Shown one piece after another: positions 56,158 to 64,000 of a stretch of DNA of 64,000 bases (position 1 is the first letter of the stretch; every line of letters begins with the position of its first letter). The stretch covers positions 1-64,000 of the forward strand of contig MESA01000028.1 in assembly GCA_001770775.1 (NCBI GenBank), read 5' to 3'. The notes under the pieces are model-generated. The model ran no database searches. It saw only the letters and a list, made by a program, of their open reading frames with translations, and was not told the origin of the DNA. Made by a program: the position numbers and the translations under genes. The DNA comes from Burkholderiales bacterium RIFCSPHIGHO2_12_FULL_63_20 (GTDB taxonomy: Bacteria; Pseudomonadota; Gammaproteobacteria; Burkholderiales; Burkholderiaceae_C).

Positions 56158-58607
56158 GGCAGGTTCTCCAGAGGTTGGTCAGCGAGGGAACCCGGCGCGA
56201 GGCCGGGGAACGAGGGCAGCAGGTCGGCCGCCCAATCGAGGCCGCGATGGCGCAGCCAGGCGCCCGCGAAGCCGGGTGCGCCGGCGTCCAGCAGCAGGCG
56301 GTCTATGTCGCGCTGGTCTTGCGGCGTGGACGCGCCCGCGAAGGCCAGCGCCGCCGGCCCCAGGTCGAGGTCGAACAGGCGGTTGCCGAGACGGGATTGG
56401 TAGTAGTAGTCGCGCTTGGGCTGCGCGGTGGCGACGATTTCGATCTGCCGCCTGTTGAGGCCGAAGCCCTGGTAGATCGTGCGAATCTGCGGCTCGGTCG
56501 CCTGCGGGTTCGGCAAGAAGATGCGGATGGCGCAGCTCTCGATGATCGCGGACGCGATGCTGGAGTTCTGGATGTCCGCCAGCGACTGCGTGGCGAAGAT
56601 GACGCTCACGTTTCGTTTGCGCAGCGTCTTGAGCCACTGGCGGATGCGCGCGGCGAACATCGGGTCGTCCAGGAACAGCCAGGACTCATCGAGAATCAGC
56701 AGGGTCGGTGCGCCGTCGAAACGCTCATCGAAGCGCGCGAACAGATAGCCCAGAACCGACCGCACGGCGGCCGGGCTGGCCATCAATTCCTCCATCTCGA
56801 AACACTGCACGTCGGCCGTACCCAGCCGGTCGTGGTCGGCGTCCAGCAGCTTGCCGTGCGCGCCACCGAGCACGTAGGGCGCGAGTGCCTGGCGCAGCGC
56901 GTTCGATTGCAGCAGCACCGACAGGCCGGTCATCGTGCGCTGCTCCAGCGGCGCACCGACAAGGCTGCCCAGCGCCGACCAGATGGCCGCCTTCTCGTCG
57001 GGTCCGACCGCCACGCCTTCATGCAGCAGCCGGCCTTCCACCCACTCGGCCGCCCAGGTGCGATAGCCATCGCGCTCGATGCGCGCGAGCGGCTGGAACG
57101 CGATGCCGCCATCGACACCCAGGTCGTAGTGCTCGCCGCCCAGCCCGAGGATCGTGGCGCGCATCGAGCGCCCCATGTCGAATGCGAAGATGCGCGAACG
57201 CGGATAGCGGCGAAACTGCATCGCCAACACGGCTAGAAATGCGGATTTGCCCATGCCGGTCGGGCCGACCACGGCCATGTGCCCCACGTCGCCGATGTGC
57301 GTAACAAATCGGAATGGCGTGGCGCCATCGGTGCGGGTGACGATGGCCGGCGGGCCGTCGAGGTGTTCGTTCTTCTCTGGGCCAGCCCATACCGCCGACA
57401 GCGGCATCATGTGCGCCAGGTTCAGCGTCGAGACGATGGGCTGGCGCACGTTCGCGTATGCATTGCCGGGAAGGGACGACAGCCAGGCATCCACGGCGTT
57501 GAGGGTTTCGGGAATGGTGACGAAGCCCCGGCCCTGGATGACGCGCTCCACCATGCGCAGCTTCTCGTCGGCTACGGCCGGGTCGGCATCGAGCACCGTC
57601 ACCGTGGCGGTGAGGTAGCCGAAGGCGACTTGATCGCTGCCCAGTTCCTGCAAGGCGGCATCGGCGTCAGCCGCCTTGTTGCTGGCGTCGGTATCGACCA
57701 GCGGGCTTTCCTGCTGGAAGATCGTTTCGCGCAGCAGCGCGACGACGTTCTTGCGCTTGGCGAACCACTGGCGACGAAGGCGGGAAAGTTCTTTTTCCGC
57801 CTCGGCTTTGTCCAGGCAGAGAAAGCGCGTACTCCAGCGGTACGCAAAACCGAGGCGGTTGAGGTCGTCCAGAATCCCCGGCCAGGTCGAGGTCGGGAAG
57901 CCCCGCACCGACACCACGCGCAGGTGCTGGTCGCCAAGCATGGGCGCCAGGCCGCCGACCAGTGCGGAGTCGGTCAGCAGCGCGTCGATGTGGAACGGCA
58001 CTTCGGGCACGCCGACGCGATAGCGCCGCGTCGAGATGGTGGCGTGCAGGTAGGTCAGTGTCTGGCCGTCATCGAGCCAGGCGATTTCCGGCATCACGCC
58101 ATCGAGCAGGTCAAAGACGCGATCCGTTTCCGCGACGAAGGCTTGCAGCCGCTCGCGCCAGTCCACGCCGTCGGTGGGCCGGTTCTCGTACAGCATCCCC
58201 GCCGCACGGGCGCGCGATTCCTCGGGCGGCAGGTACACCAGCGTCAGGTGATAGCCGCTCTCGAAGTGGTTGCCTGATTCCTCGAAGGTGGCGCGGCGTT
58301 CCTCGTCCACCAGCCACGACAGCGGCTCGGGAAACTCCGAGTGCGGATAGTCGGCAGCGGGCCGGCGCTCGGCCTCGATGAACAGCGCCCAGCCCGACCC
58401 CATGCGACGCAGCGCGTTGTTCAACCGCGCCGACGTGGCGATCAGCTCGCCTTGCGTCGCGCTGTCGAGGTCAGGCCCACGAAACCGGGCCGTGCGCTGG
58501 AAACTGCCGTCCTTGTTCAAGACGATGCCCGGCGCGACCAACCCGGCCCAGGGCAGCCAGTCGGCGAGCAGCGCCGGGCGCTGGCGGTATTCGGCGAGGT
58601 TCAGCAT
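56154..58607 (-). CDS. trbE: Conjugal transfer ATPase TrbE (VirB4-like)
   Basis: The large ATPase that powers pilus assembly and transfer, 817 residues. The N-terminal CagE/VirB4 domain (AEYRQRPALLADWLPWAGLV) leads to a C-terminal RecA-like domain. This shows Walker A VVGPTGMGKSAFLAVLAMQF and Walker B LLILDESWLFLDDP, then VSVIFATQSLADIQNSSIA. The length is typical for TrbE. It begins 15 bp after trbD. Confidence 0.96.
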   Translation of the reverse strand: MLNLAEYRQRPALLADWLPWAGLVAPGIVLNKDGSFQRTARFRGPDLDSATQGELIATSARLNNALRRMGSGWALFIEAERRPAADYPHSEFPEPLSWLVDEERRATFEESGNHFESGYHLTLVYLPPEESRARAAGMLYENRPTDGVDWRERLQAFVAETDRVFDLLDGVMPEIAWLDDGQTLTYLHATISTRRYRVGVPEVPFHIDALLTDSALVGGLAPMLGDQHLRVVSVRGFPTSTWPGILDDLNRLGFAYRWSTRFLCLDKAEAEKELSRLRRQWFAKRKNVVALLRETIFQQESPLVDTDASNKAADADAALQELGSDQVAFGYLTATVTVLDADPAVADEKLRMVERVIQGRGFVTIPETLNAVDAWLSSLPGNAYANVRQPIVSTLNLAHMMPLSAVWAGPEKNEHLDGPPAIVTRTDGATPFRFVTHIGDVGHMAVVGPTGMGKSAFLAVLAMQFRRYPRSRIFAFDMGRSMRATILGLGGEHYDLGVDGGIAFQPLARIERDGYRTWAAEWVEGRLLHEGVAVGPDEKAAIWSALGSLVGAPLEQRTMTGLSVLLQSNALRQALAPYVLGGAHGKLLDADHDRLGTADVQCFEMEELMASPAAVRSVLGYLFARFDERFDGAPTLLILDESWLFLDDPMFAARIRQWLKTLRKRNVSVIFATQSLADIQNSSIASAIIESCAIRIFLPNPQATEPQIRTIYQGFGLNRRQIEIVATAQPKRDYYYQSRLGNRLFDLDLGPAALAFAGASTPQDQRDIDRLLLDAGAPGFAGAWLRHRGLDWAADLLPSFPGLAPGSLADQPLENLP

Positions 58608-58622
58608 CGCGGCGTCCTCCCC

Positions 58623-58895
58623 TCACACGTCCAGCAGCGGGCGATGCTTGATGTGTCGCGCAAAGACCTGCATGAACTGCGGATCGACGCGTGCTCCCCA
58701 CACCGCCAGCGAATGGCCGACGATCCAGAGCACGGCACCGGGAATCCAGAGTTGCAGGCCCAGCCCCACAGCGGCAGCCAGCGTGCCGTTGGCAATCGCC
58801 ACGGTGCGCGGCGCACCGCCCAGCAAGATCGGCTCGGTGAGCGAGCGGTGCAAAGGCACCTCGAACCCGGCCGCGAAGGTATCCGGGGCGCTCAT
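58623..58895 (-). CDS. trbD: Conjugal transfer protein TrbD (VirB3-like)
   Basis: A small inner-membrane protein of 90 residues with the VirB3-type N terminus (VPLHRSLTEPILLGGAPRTV) and two close hydrophobic segments (NGTLAAAVGLGLQLWIPGAVLW). It works with TrbE and TrbC in pilus assembly. It overlaps trbC by 4 bp. Confidence 0.92.
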   Translation of the reverse strand: MSAPDTFAAGFEVPLHRSLTEPILLGGAPRTVAIANGTLAAAVGLGLQLWIPGAVLWIVGHSLAVWGARVDPQFMQVFARHIKHRPLLDV

Positions 58896-59287
58896 ACGAC
58901 AGCCCCGCCGGAGAAGCTGAAGAACGACAGGAAGAAGCTCGAAGCCGCGAATGCGATGGTCAGACCGAACACGATCTGGATCAGCTTGCGGAAGCCGCCC
59001 GACGTGTCGCCGAAGGCGAGCGCGAGGCCGGTGGCGATGATGATGATGACCGCGACGATGCGCGCCACCGGCCCCTGGATGGATTCAAGGATGGATTGCA
59101 GCGGGCCTTCCCACGGCATCGAGGAACCGGCGGCCTGCGCGGTTCCGGCCAGGAACAGCAGCAGCGCGGCCAGCAGCAGCCCTTGCGCCGCAGGGCGGGC
59201 CAGACTGCGCAACCGCGCGAAGCCGGACAGCTCGGCCAGGTGGGAAGGCGGATTTACGGAAACACGGAAAGCATGGGCGTGTGTCAT
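58892..59287 (-). CDS. trbC: Conjugative pilin TrbC (VirB2-like)
   Basis: The major pilin precursor, 131 residues. A long leader (about 50 residues) ends near LFLAGTAQA. The mature part has two hydrophobic helices (VARIVAVIIIIATGLALAFG and IQIVFGLTIAFAASSFFLSF), as in VirB2/TrbC pilins that may be cyclised. The protease TraF that would process it is off the window. It overlaps trbB and trbD by 4 bp each. Confidence 0.93.
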   Translation of the reverse strand: MTHAHAFRVSVNPPSHLAELSGFARLRSLARPAAQGLLLAALLLFLAGTAQAAGSSMPWEGPLQSILESIQGPVARIVAVIIIIATGLALAFGDTSGGFRKLIQIVFGLTIAFAASSFFLSFFSFSGGAVV

Positions 59288-60336
59288 GGCAGTTCTCCAA
59301 GAGAGTCAGGGGACAGGGATGTCGCCGCAGCAGGTGCGGCATTGGGGATCGGCAGCAGCTCGGGGAACGGCGTTTCCAGGGCATCCGCCAGTTGGTAGCC
59401 CACGCCGTCGAAGCCGACGACGCGGGCAATGCTCTCGATGCGGCGCTTGCGCCCGCGCCCGGCGATGTGGATCACCACGTTGACCGCCTCGGCGATCAGC
59501 GCACGCGGCGGGTTCACCGCCACTTCGAGAATCAGTTGCTCCAGGCGCAGCAGCGCGCCGAGCGCGGAGCCGGCATGGATCGTGGCGATGCCGCCGGGGT
59601 GGCCCGTGCCCCACACCTTGATGAGATCCAGTGCCTCGGCGCCGCGCACCTCGCCGACGACGACACGATCCGGGCGCAGGCGCATGGACGAACGCACCAG
59701 CTCCGTCATGGACACCACGCCTGCGCGCGTGCGCAGCGGTACGTGGTCGCGAGCCGCGCATTGCAGCTCCACCGTGTCTTCGAGCACCAGCACGCGGTCG
59801 CCCGTGGCGGCGATCTCCGCGAGCAAGGCATTGGCGAGCGTGGTCTTGCCGCTGCTGGTGGCGCCGGCGATCAAGACGTTCTGCCGCTCGCGCACCGCGC
59901 GAACGAGAAAGCCCGCCTGGGCGCTGGTCATCATGCCGTCGATGACGTATCGCTCCAGCGGGATCACGCCGATGGCGCGCTTGCGCAACGCGAAGGCCGG
60001 CCCCGGTGAGGCGGGCGGCAAGATGCCCTCGAAGCGTTCGCCCGTTTCGGGCAACTCGGCCGACAGCAGTGGTTGGCCGCGATGCACCTCCGCGCCGACG
60101 TGGGCGGCCACGAGGCGGATGATTCGCTCGCCGTCCGCTTCGGACAGCTCCACGCCCATCGGCGCGCGGCCCGACGACAGCCGATCTACCCAAAGGGTGC
60201 GATCGGGGTTGAGCATGATTTCCACCACGTCCGGGTCTTCGAGCGCGGTGGCGATCAGCGGCCCCATCGCTGTGCGCAGCATCTGGATGCGACGGTCGAG
60301 CGACGTGGCGCTCATGGACTGCGGAGCGGCGCTCAT
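59284..60336 (-). CDS. trbB: Conjugal transfer ATPase TrbB (VirB11-like)
   Basis: A hexameric traffic ATPase of 350 residues. It contains LIAGATSSGKTTLANALLAE (Walker A), VLEDTVELQC (Asp box), RPDRVVVGEVRGAEALDLIK (Walker B) and GHPGGIATIHAGSALGAL (His box). It overlaps trbC on one side and the RHH gene on the other by 4 bp each. Confidence 0.96.
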   Translation of the reverse strand: MSAAPQSMSATSLDRRIQMLRTAMGPLIATALEDPDVVEIMLNPDRTLWVDRLSSGRAPMGVELSEADGERIIRLVAAHVGAEVHRGQPLLSAELPETGERFEGILPPASPGPAFALRKRAIGVIPLERYVIDGMMTSAQAGFLVRAVRERQNVLIAGATSSGKTTLANALLAEIAATGDRVLVLEDTVELQCAARDHVPLRTRAGVVSMTELVRSSMRLRPDRVVVGEVRGAEALDLIKVWGTGHPGGIATIHAGSALGALLRLEQLILEVAVNPPRALIAEAVNVVIHIAGRGRKRRIESIARVVGFDGVGYQLADALETPFPELLPIPNAAPAAATSLSPDSLGELP

Positions 60337-60797
60337 GACGCACGCTCCTGCGCTTGCGCGGCTGCCGCCGCGTCCTCCATCCGCATCGGGTCGGGATGCA
60401 GTTCTTCCACCACGTCGCGCACCAGGCTGCGCCCGCGCAGCAGGTGGCGGCCCAACTGTTCAACGAACTGCTCGAAGCGCGCCTTGCCCTGGGCGCGGGC
60501 GGCCTCTTGGTGAGCCTCGGGGACTGGTGTGCTGACCGTGAGGTAGTAGCGGATGAACAGCGCCAGCGTCTCGATCTGGATGTTCTGGTCGCGCTCCAGG
60601 CGCTCGGCTTGGCGCGACAGGCGATCAAGGCGCTTGGCGACTGCCGCCTCGCGCTGGTCTGCTGCGTCCGGCGACAACCAGGACGCCAAAGCAGCGGCTA
60701 CGATGCTGGACTTGGATACGCCTTTCTTGGCGGCCAGCTCGTCCAGGCGCTTGGCGTGCTCCGGCTGGATGAACAGGTTGAGGCGGTAGTGGCTCAT
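60333..60797 (-). CDS. Ribbon-helix-helix (CopG-type) protein between traG and trbB
   Basis: A 154-residue protein whose N terminus reads as a ribbon-helix-helix DNA-binding fold (YRLNLFIQPEHAKRLDELAAK, KKGVSKSSIVAAALASWL). A helical C-terminal region follows (RLDRLSRQAERLERDQN), possibly for oligomerisation. It is always found here in Tn4371-type elements and probably controls transfer genes. It overlaps traG and trbB by 4 bp each. Confidence 0.88.
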   Translation of the reverse strand: MSHYRLNLFIQPEHAKRLDELAAKKGVSKSSIVAAALASWLSPDAADQREAAVAKRLDRLSRQAERLERDQNIQIETLALFIRYYLTVSTPVPEAHQEAARAQGKARFEQFVEQLGRHLLRGRSLVRDVVEELHPDPMRMEDAAAAAQAQERAS

Positions 60798-62797
60798 AGC
60801 TCGATTCCGTCGTTGGGGTCGAGGGAAGCCAGCCGGGCCGTGCGCTGCATGGCCGGATCAAGCTGGCGAGGAAGGGGAAGCGGCAGGTCGTCGTCGTCAT
60901 CGAGCAGCGCGAGGTCGGCCGCAGGCGCGGCCAGGTCGGGGTCATAGGCGACGGTTTCCGAGAGTTCGGGCTGACGGCGTGGGCCGCCGTCGTCGGTCGA
61001 TGCGCCGAAGCCTTCGGCGGTATCGGTCACAGGCGCGGCTGGCACGACCGGAATCGCCAACCCGCTCCAGTCGTCGGGGCGCAGCGGCGGCGCGTCGGCG
61101 TACTGCCCATCCGCCAGCGTGGGCGGCGGCAGCACGCGCTGCTTGAAATTGCTGTCCGCGTAGTAGCGCAGCTTCCTGGCCTTGATCGGCGCCACGCTGG
61201 ACACCATCACTACTGCCTCGTCGGGCGGAAGCTGCATCACCTCGCCGGGCGTCAGCAGCGGGCGCGCTGTTTCTTGGCGCGACACCATCAGATGCCCGAG
61301 CCACGGCGCGAGCCGGTGGCCAGCGTAGTTGCGCTGCGCGCGCAACTCGGTGGCCGTACCCAGCGTCTCGGAAATGCGCTTGGCGGTGCGTTCGTCGTTC
61401 GTCGCAAACGTCACGCGGACGTGGCAGTTATCGAGGATGGAATGGTTCTGCCCATACGCCTTGTCGATCTGGTTGAGCGACTGCGCGATGAGGAAGCTGC
61501 GGATGCCGTAGCCGGCCATGAAGGCCAGCGCCGTCTCGAAGAAATCCAGGCGCCCCAGCGCCGGGAACTCATCGAGCATCAGCAGCAGCTTGTGGCGGCG
61601 CGCGATGCCATCGGAGCCATCGAGCGATTCGGTAAGGCGTCGCCCGATCTGGTTGAGGATCAGGCGGATAAGCGGCTTCGTCCGCGAAATGTCCGAAGGC
61701 GGCACCACCAGATACAGCGACACCGGATGCCCGGCCGCGATCAGGTCTGCGATGCGCCAGTCGCAGCGCGATGTGACTTCGGCCACGGTCGGATCGCGGT
61801 ACAGGCCGAGGAACGACATGGCCGTGGACAGCACGCCCGAGCGTTCGTTGTCGCTCTTGTTGAGGACTTCACGCGCCGCCGATGCGACGACCGGATGCGG
61901 CCCATCGCCGAGGTGCGGCGTGGTCATCATCCGGTGCAAGGTCAGCTCGAACGGGCTGGCCGGGTCGGACAGAAAGTTGGCGACGCCGCGCAGCGTCTTG
62001 TCTTCGCCCGCGTAGAGGACATGCAGGATGGCCCCGACCAGCAGCGCGTGCGAGGTCTTTTCCCAATGGTTGCGCTTCTCCAGCGCGCCTTCGGGATCGA
62101 CCAGAATGTCCGCGATGTTCTGCACGTCGCGCACTTCATGCGCGCCGCGCCGAACCTCCAGCAGCGGGTTGTAGGCCGCTGACTTCGCATCGGTCGGGTT
62201 GAACAGCAGGCAATGCGAGAAGCGCGAGCGCCAGCCGGCGGTGATCTGCCAGTTTTCGCCCTTGATGTCGTGGATGACGGCCGACGCGGGCCAGGACAGC
62301 AGCGTCGGCACCACCAGACCGACACCTTTGCCCGAGCGCGTGGGCGCGAAGGTCAGGACGTGTTCCGGGCCTTCGTGGCGCAGGTACTGGCGGCCGTGCT
62401 GGCCGAGGAAAACGCCGGCCGGTTGCGTCAGGCCCGCCTTGTGAATGTCATCCGCGTTCGCCCAGCGGGCCGAGCCGTAAGTCGTGACCAGGCGCGACTG
62501 CCGCGATCGCCAGATCGACATGCCGATGGCGACGACCACCGCCAATAACCCACTGCCGCCCGCGATGGCGCCGCCGGTATCGAACACGCGCGGCGCGTAA
62601 GCATCGAAAACGAACCACCACTCAAACAACTTCCACGGGTGGTAGATCGGCGTGCCAAGAAAATCGAACCAGGGCGAGCCAAGGCGTACTTGATAGCCAA
62701 GGGCGGCTGCTGTCCATTGTGTGGCGCCCCACACGCCGGCGATCAAGATGCCGAATACCACGGCAATCTGACCGAACAGCACGTTCGTCCCTTGCAT
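60794..62797 (-). CDS. traG: Conjugal coupling protein TraG (VirD4-like)
   Basis: The type IV coupling protein of 667 residues that brings the relaxase-bound DNA to the secretion channel. Two N-terminal membrane segments (FGQIAVVFGILIAGVWGATQ and SGLLAVVVAIGMSIW) are followed by the ATPase domain. Its Walker A is FAPTRSGKGVGLVVPTLLSW and its Walker B is LLLMLDEFPALGRLDFFE. The tail is acidic (LALLDDDDDLPLPLPRQ). It is the first gene of the long transfer operon. Confidence 0.96.
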   Translation of the reverse strand: MQGTNVLFGQIAVVFGILIAGVWGATQWTAAALGYQVRLGSPWFDFLGTPIYHPWKLFEWWFVFDAYAPRVFDTGGAIAGGSGLLAVVVAIGMSIWRSRQSRLVTTYGSARWANADDIHKAGLTQPAGVFLGQHGRQYLRHEGPEHVLTFAPTRSGKGVGLVVPTLLSWPASAVIHDIKGENWQITAGWRSRFSHCLLFNPTDAKSAAYNPLLEVRRGAHEVRDVQNIADILVDPEGALEKRNHWEKTSHALLVGAILHVLYAGEDKTLRGVANFLSDPASPFELTLHRMMTTPHLGDGPHPVVASAAREVLNKSDNERSGVLSTAMSFLGLYRDPTVAEVTSRCDWRIADLIAAGHPVSLYLVVPPSDISRTKPLIRLILNQIGRRLTESLDGSDGIARRHKLLLMLDEFPALGRLDFFETALAFMAGYGIRSFLIAQSLNQIDKAYGQNHSILDNCHVRVTFATNDERTAKRISETLGTATELRAQRNYAGHRLAPWLGHLMVSRQETARPLLTPGEVMQLPPDEAVVMVSSVAPIKARKLRYYADSNFKQRVLPPPTLADGQYADAPPLRPDDWSGLAIPVVPAAPVTDTAEGFGASTDDGGPRRQPELSETVAYDPDLAAPAADLALLDDDDDLPLPLPRQLDPAMQRTARLASLDPNDGIEL

Positions 62798-62841
62798 GAC
62801 CTGGCCTCCGATTTCTCCTGCGCTGATTCCTCATGGAAGAA

Positions 62842-62896
62842 GCGGCACAAGGGCGTGCCGCAGGCGTCAGGATCGGTGCCGGGTCAGTGCCGGTCA
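62842..62896 (-). promoter_or_regulatory. traG leader: hairpin and tandem repeat, candidate control site
   Basis: Upstream of traG, GCGGCAC-AAGGGC-GTGCCGC is a perfect 7-bp hairpin (62842-62861). GTGCCGGGTCA and GTGCCGGTCA (62876-62896) are adjacent direct repeats. They lie between the terminator of the LysR-eex unit and the traG start, so this is where the transfer operon promoter and operator should be. No confident -35/-10 pair is seen. Confidence 0.45.
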
Positions 62897-62954
62897 AAGA
62901 CCGTTTAGAGCAGAAAGGTCGAGGAAAAAGAAAGAATGAGTGCGGTGGCGAGCC

Positions 62955-62990
62955 AAAGAAAAACGCCGCAAGCGCGGGCGCATTGCGGCG
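62955..62990 (-). terminator. Rho-independent terminator after the EexN-like gene
   Basis: On the minus strand: CGCCGCAA, 11-base loop, TTGCGGCG, then TTTTTCTTT. It starts about 43 bp after the lipoprotein stop codon and separates the LysR-eex unit from the traG operon. Confidence 0.88.
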
Positions 62991-63032
62991 TGTCGAGAAA
63001 AAAGTGAAGGCGAATCGGCGAACGGCCAACAA

Positions 63033-63311
63033 TCAGAACTTTGGCGACTCTTTCGGCGGTGTGTAGGGCGTTTCTCCGTCGCCATAGAACCGTTTGCGCG
63101 TGGCTTCTGCTACCCGGTTGCACAGCACGTCGCCCAGCTTGGAGCGGTCGGTCTTGCATTGCTGGCGCAGTTCCTTGAGCCGGTCGGGGTTGGCCGCCAG
63201 TTCTTCCACCGTCGGAATGCTTGCCTCCGAATCGGCAGCTTTCTGAGGTGCCTCTGATTGGCCGCAAGCGGCCAAGGTAGTCACCAGCAAGAACGGAATG
63301 ATCTTCTTCAT
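63033..63311 (-). CDS. EexN-like lipoprotein (probable entry exclusion)
   Basis: A 92-residue lipoprotein: signal (MKKIIPFLLVTTLAAC) with lipobox LAAC, then VEELAANPDRLKELRQQCKT and the tail RKRFYGDGETPYTPPKESPKF. The AxPxRLKxLRxQC block is typical of EexN-family exclusion proteins. Its ATG overlaps the LysR stop codon by 4 bp, so it is translated with the regulator. It ends at a terminator before traG. The role, stopping the host from receiving a second copy of the same ICE, is inferred from the family. Confidence 0.78.
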   Translation of the reverse strand: MKKIIPFLLVTTLAACGQSEAPQKAADSEASIPTVEELAANPDRLKELRQQCKTDRSKLGDVLCNRVAEATRKRFYGDGETPYTPPKESPKF

Positions 63312-64000
63312 GGCATCAATTCCTCCGGGGGATCAGGGTTGCGGCCTCGTATGGGCCTGGGAGTTTCCGGCAGTTCGATGGCCTGTACGCGCTCAATGAA
63401 CCGTGTCAGTTCGTCGGACGGATCACCGTCAAGACGAAGCAAGTAGGTCGTAAGCGGCGGAACGCGCGACGCCAGCGGCCGGGCCACGACACCTAGCTCA
63501 CGGCTGGTGGCAATGTGTGCAGCGCCCGCCAACCCGAGCGCGAAGCCGGCCGATACCAGTGCCATCATCAGATCGCACGTGGCAACTCGTTCTGCGATGA
63601 GCGGCTCCATGTCAGCACGACGCAGCACTCGTTCAACGTGCTTGGCATGGCCTTCACACACTTGCGGATCGCACAGGACCAGCGGATAGCGCAGCAACTC
63701 GTCCAAGGGAATGCGCTTGTGGGCCAGCAGCGGATGGCGGGCGGGAACCGCCACCATGAGCGCATCGCTCCAAGCGGGCACGGCGACGATGCCATCGCCT
63801 ACTTCGTCGGATTGGGCAAACCCCACGTCGTACAGATCATCATGAAGCCCTTTGATCTGCTGTGATAACGGCACCTCGAAGAAGCGAATTTCGACCTCGG
63901 GTTCTTCCTGACGACACAACGCCAGTAAGGCCGGCAAGCGCGACGGCGTGATGCCATCCGACATGGCCACACGTAATTGCCCATGAAAGCCATTAGCCGC
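63308..64000 (-). CDS. LysR-family transcriptional regulator, C-terminal part (cut by window edge)
   Basis: At least 230 residues of the effector-binding domain of a LysR-type regulator. The reading frame runs past the track's first start (63970) to the window edge, with no stop (…NGFHGQLRVAMSDG). Typical features are GQLRVAMSDGITPSRLPALL, VAVPARHPLLAHKRIPLDEL, and a conserved hydrophobic block ALVSAGFALGLAGAAHIA. The N-terminal DNA-binding helix-turn-helix is off the window. It is coupled to the EexN-like gene and probably regulates transfer-related functions. Confidence 0.85.
   Translation of the reverse strand, partial: AANGFHGQLRVAMSDGITPSRLPALLALCRQEEPEVEIRFFEVPLSQQIKGLHDDLYDVGFAQSDEVGDGIVAVPAWSDALMVAVPARHPLLAHKRIPLDELLRYPLVLCDPQVCEGHAKHVERVLRRADMEPLIAERVATCDLMMALVSAGFALGLAGAAHIATSRELGVVARPLASRVPPLTTYLLRLDGDPSDELTRFIERVQAIELPETPRPIRGRNPDPPEELMP

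Larger units (their letters stand above)
50196..64000. mobile_element. Tn4371-family integrative and conjugative element, conjugation end (partial)
   Basis: From 50468 to the window edge all genes lie on the minus strand. They read traG, RHH gene, trbB, C, D, E, J, K-like, L, F, G, I, DUF2274, the fixed order of the Tn4371-like ICE transfer module. Most neighbours overlap by 4 bp. An EexN-like lipoprotein and a LysR regulator precede traG. The integrase, rep/par, relaxase and any cargo expected at the other end are outside the window. Confidence 0.88.

Overview
The window looks like a chromosome segment from a GC-rich betaproteobacterium of the order Burkholderiales (Comamonadaceae or a Leptothrix/Aquabacterium-like relative). 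This rests on gene content and order: thrS-infC-rpmI-rplT-pheST-ihfA-merR-tRNA-Pro, glnA-ntrBC, ompR-envZ, aat-bpt, a PHA phasin, and a PEP-CTERM protein. The genus cannot be fixed from sequence reading alone.

Layout. 1-4.5 kb: the 5' half of mfd (minus strand), then ispD and ispF of the MEP isoprenoid pathway, separated by an ammonium transporter on the opposite strand. 4.5-9 kb: an OmpR/EnvZ-type two-component pair, a secreted SIMPL-domain protein, and the aat-bpt N-degron tagging pair. 9-12.2 kb: phasin, inorganic pyrophosphatase and isocitrate lyase, the last preceded by a perfect 18-bp palindrome. 12.2-16.8 kb: a secreted ExeM/NucH-type nuclease behind a candidate Pho box, a PEP-CTERM protein and an unidentified outer-membrane-like protein. 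16.9-26.4 kb: the translation operon, headed by a threonine/serine-rich leader peptide with an attenuator, with a zinc alcohol dehydrogenase inserted between pheS and pheT. 26.4-36.4 kb: pcm, a MerR regulator divergent from fadD, a chalcone-isomerase-like protein, ubiE, a HI0933-type flavoprotein, a diguanylate cyclase and a three-gene overlapping AIM24-EI24-MoCF unit. 36.4-42.1 kb: nitrogen control (glnA behind an NtrC site and a -24/-12 promoter, ntrB, ntrC) and a lipoprotein. 42.1-50.1 kb: an RbbA/YhhJ/HlyD-type ABC export system and an M16 peptidase.

50.2-64 kb: the conjugation end of a Tn4371-family integrative and conjugative element (ICE). Its edge lies at an 8-bp ATGAAAAA (TTTTTCAT) site just after the M16 peptidase. 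On the minus strand from right to left it carries a LysR regulator and a coupled EexN-like lipoprotein, a terminator, and then a tightly overlapping operon: traG, a ribbon-helix-helix gene, trbB, trbC, trbD, trbE, trbJ, a TrbK-like gene, trbL, trbF, trbG, trbI and a DUF2274 gene. Its integrase, replication and relaxase genes and any cargo lie beyond the right edge.

The most interesting regulatory reading is the thrS leader (15-codon peptide with 6 Thr and 4 Ser, antiterminator and terminator alternatives). The most interesting protein-level reading is the C-terminal motif shared by the ICE's pilus component TrbJ and its EexN-like exclusion lipoprotein. All calls come from reading the sequence; no database searches were run.
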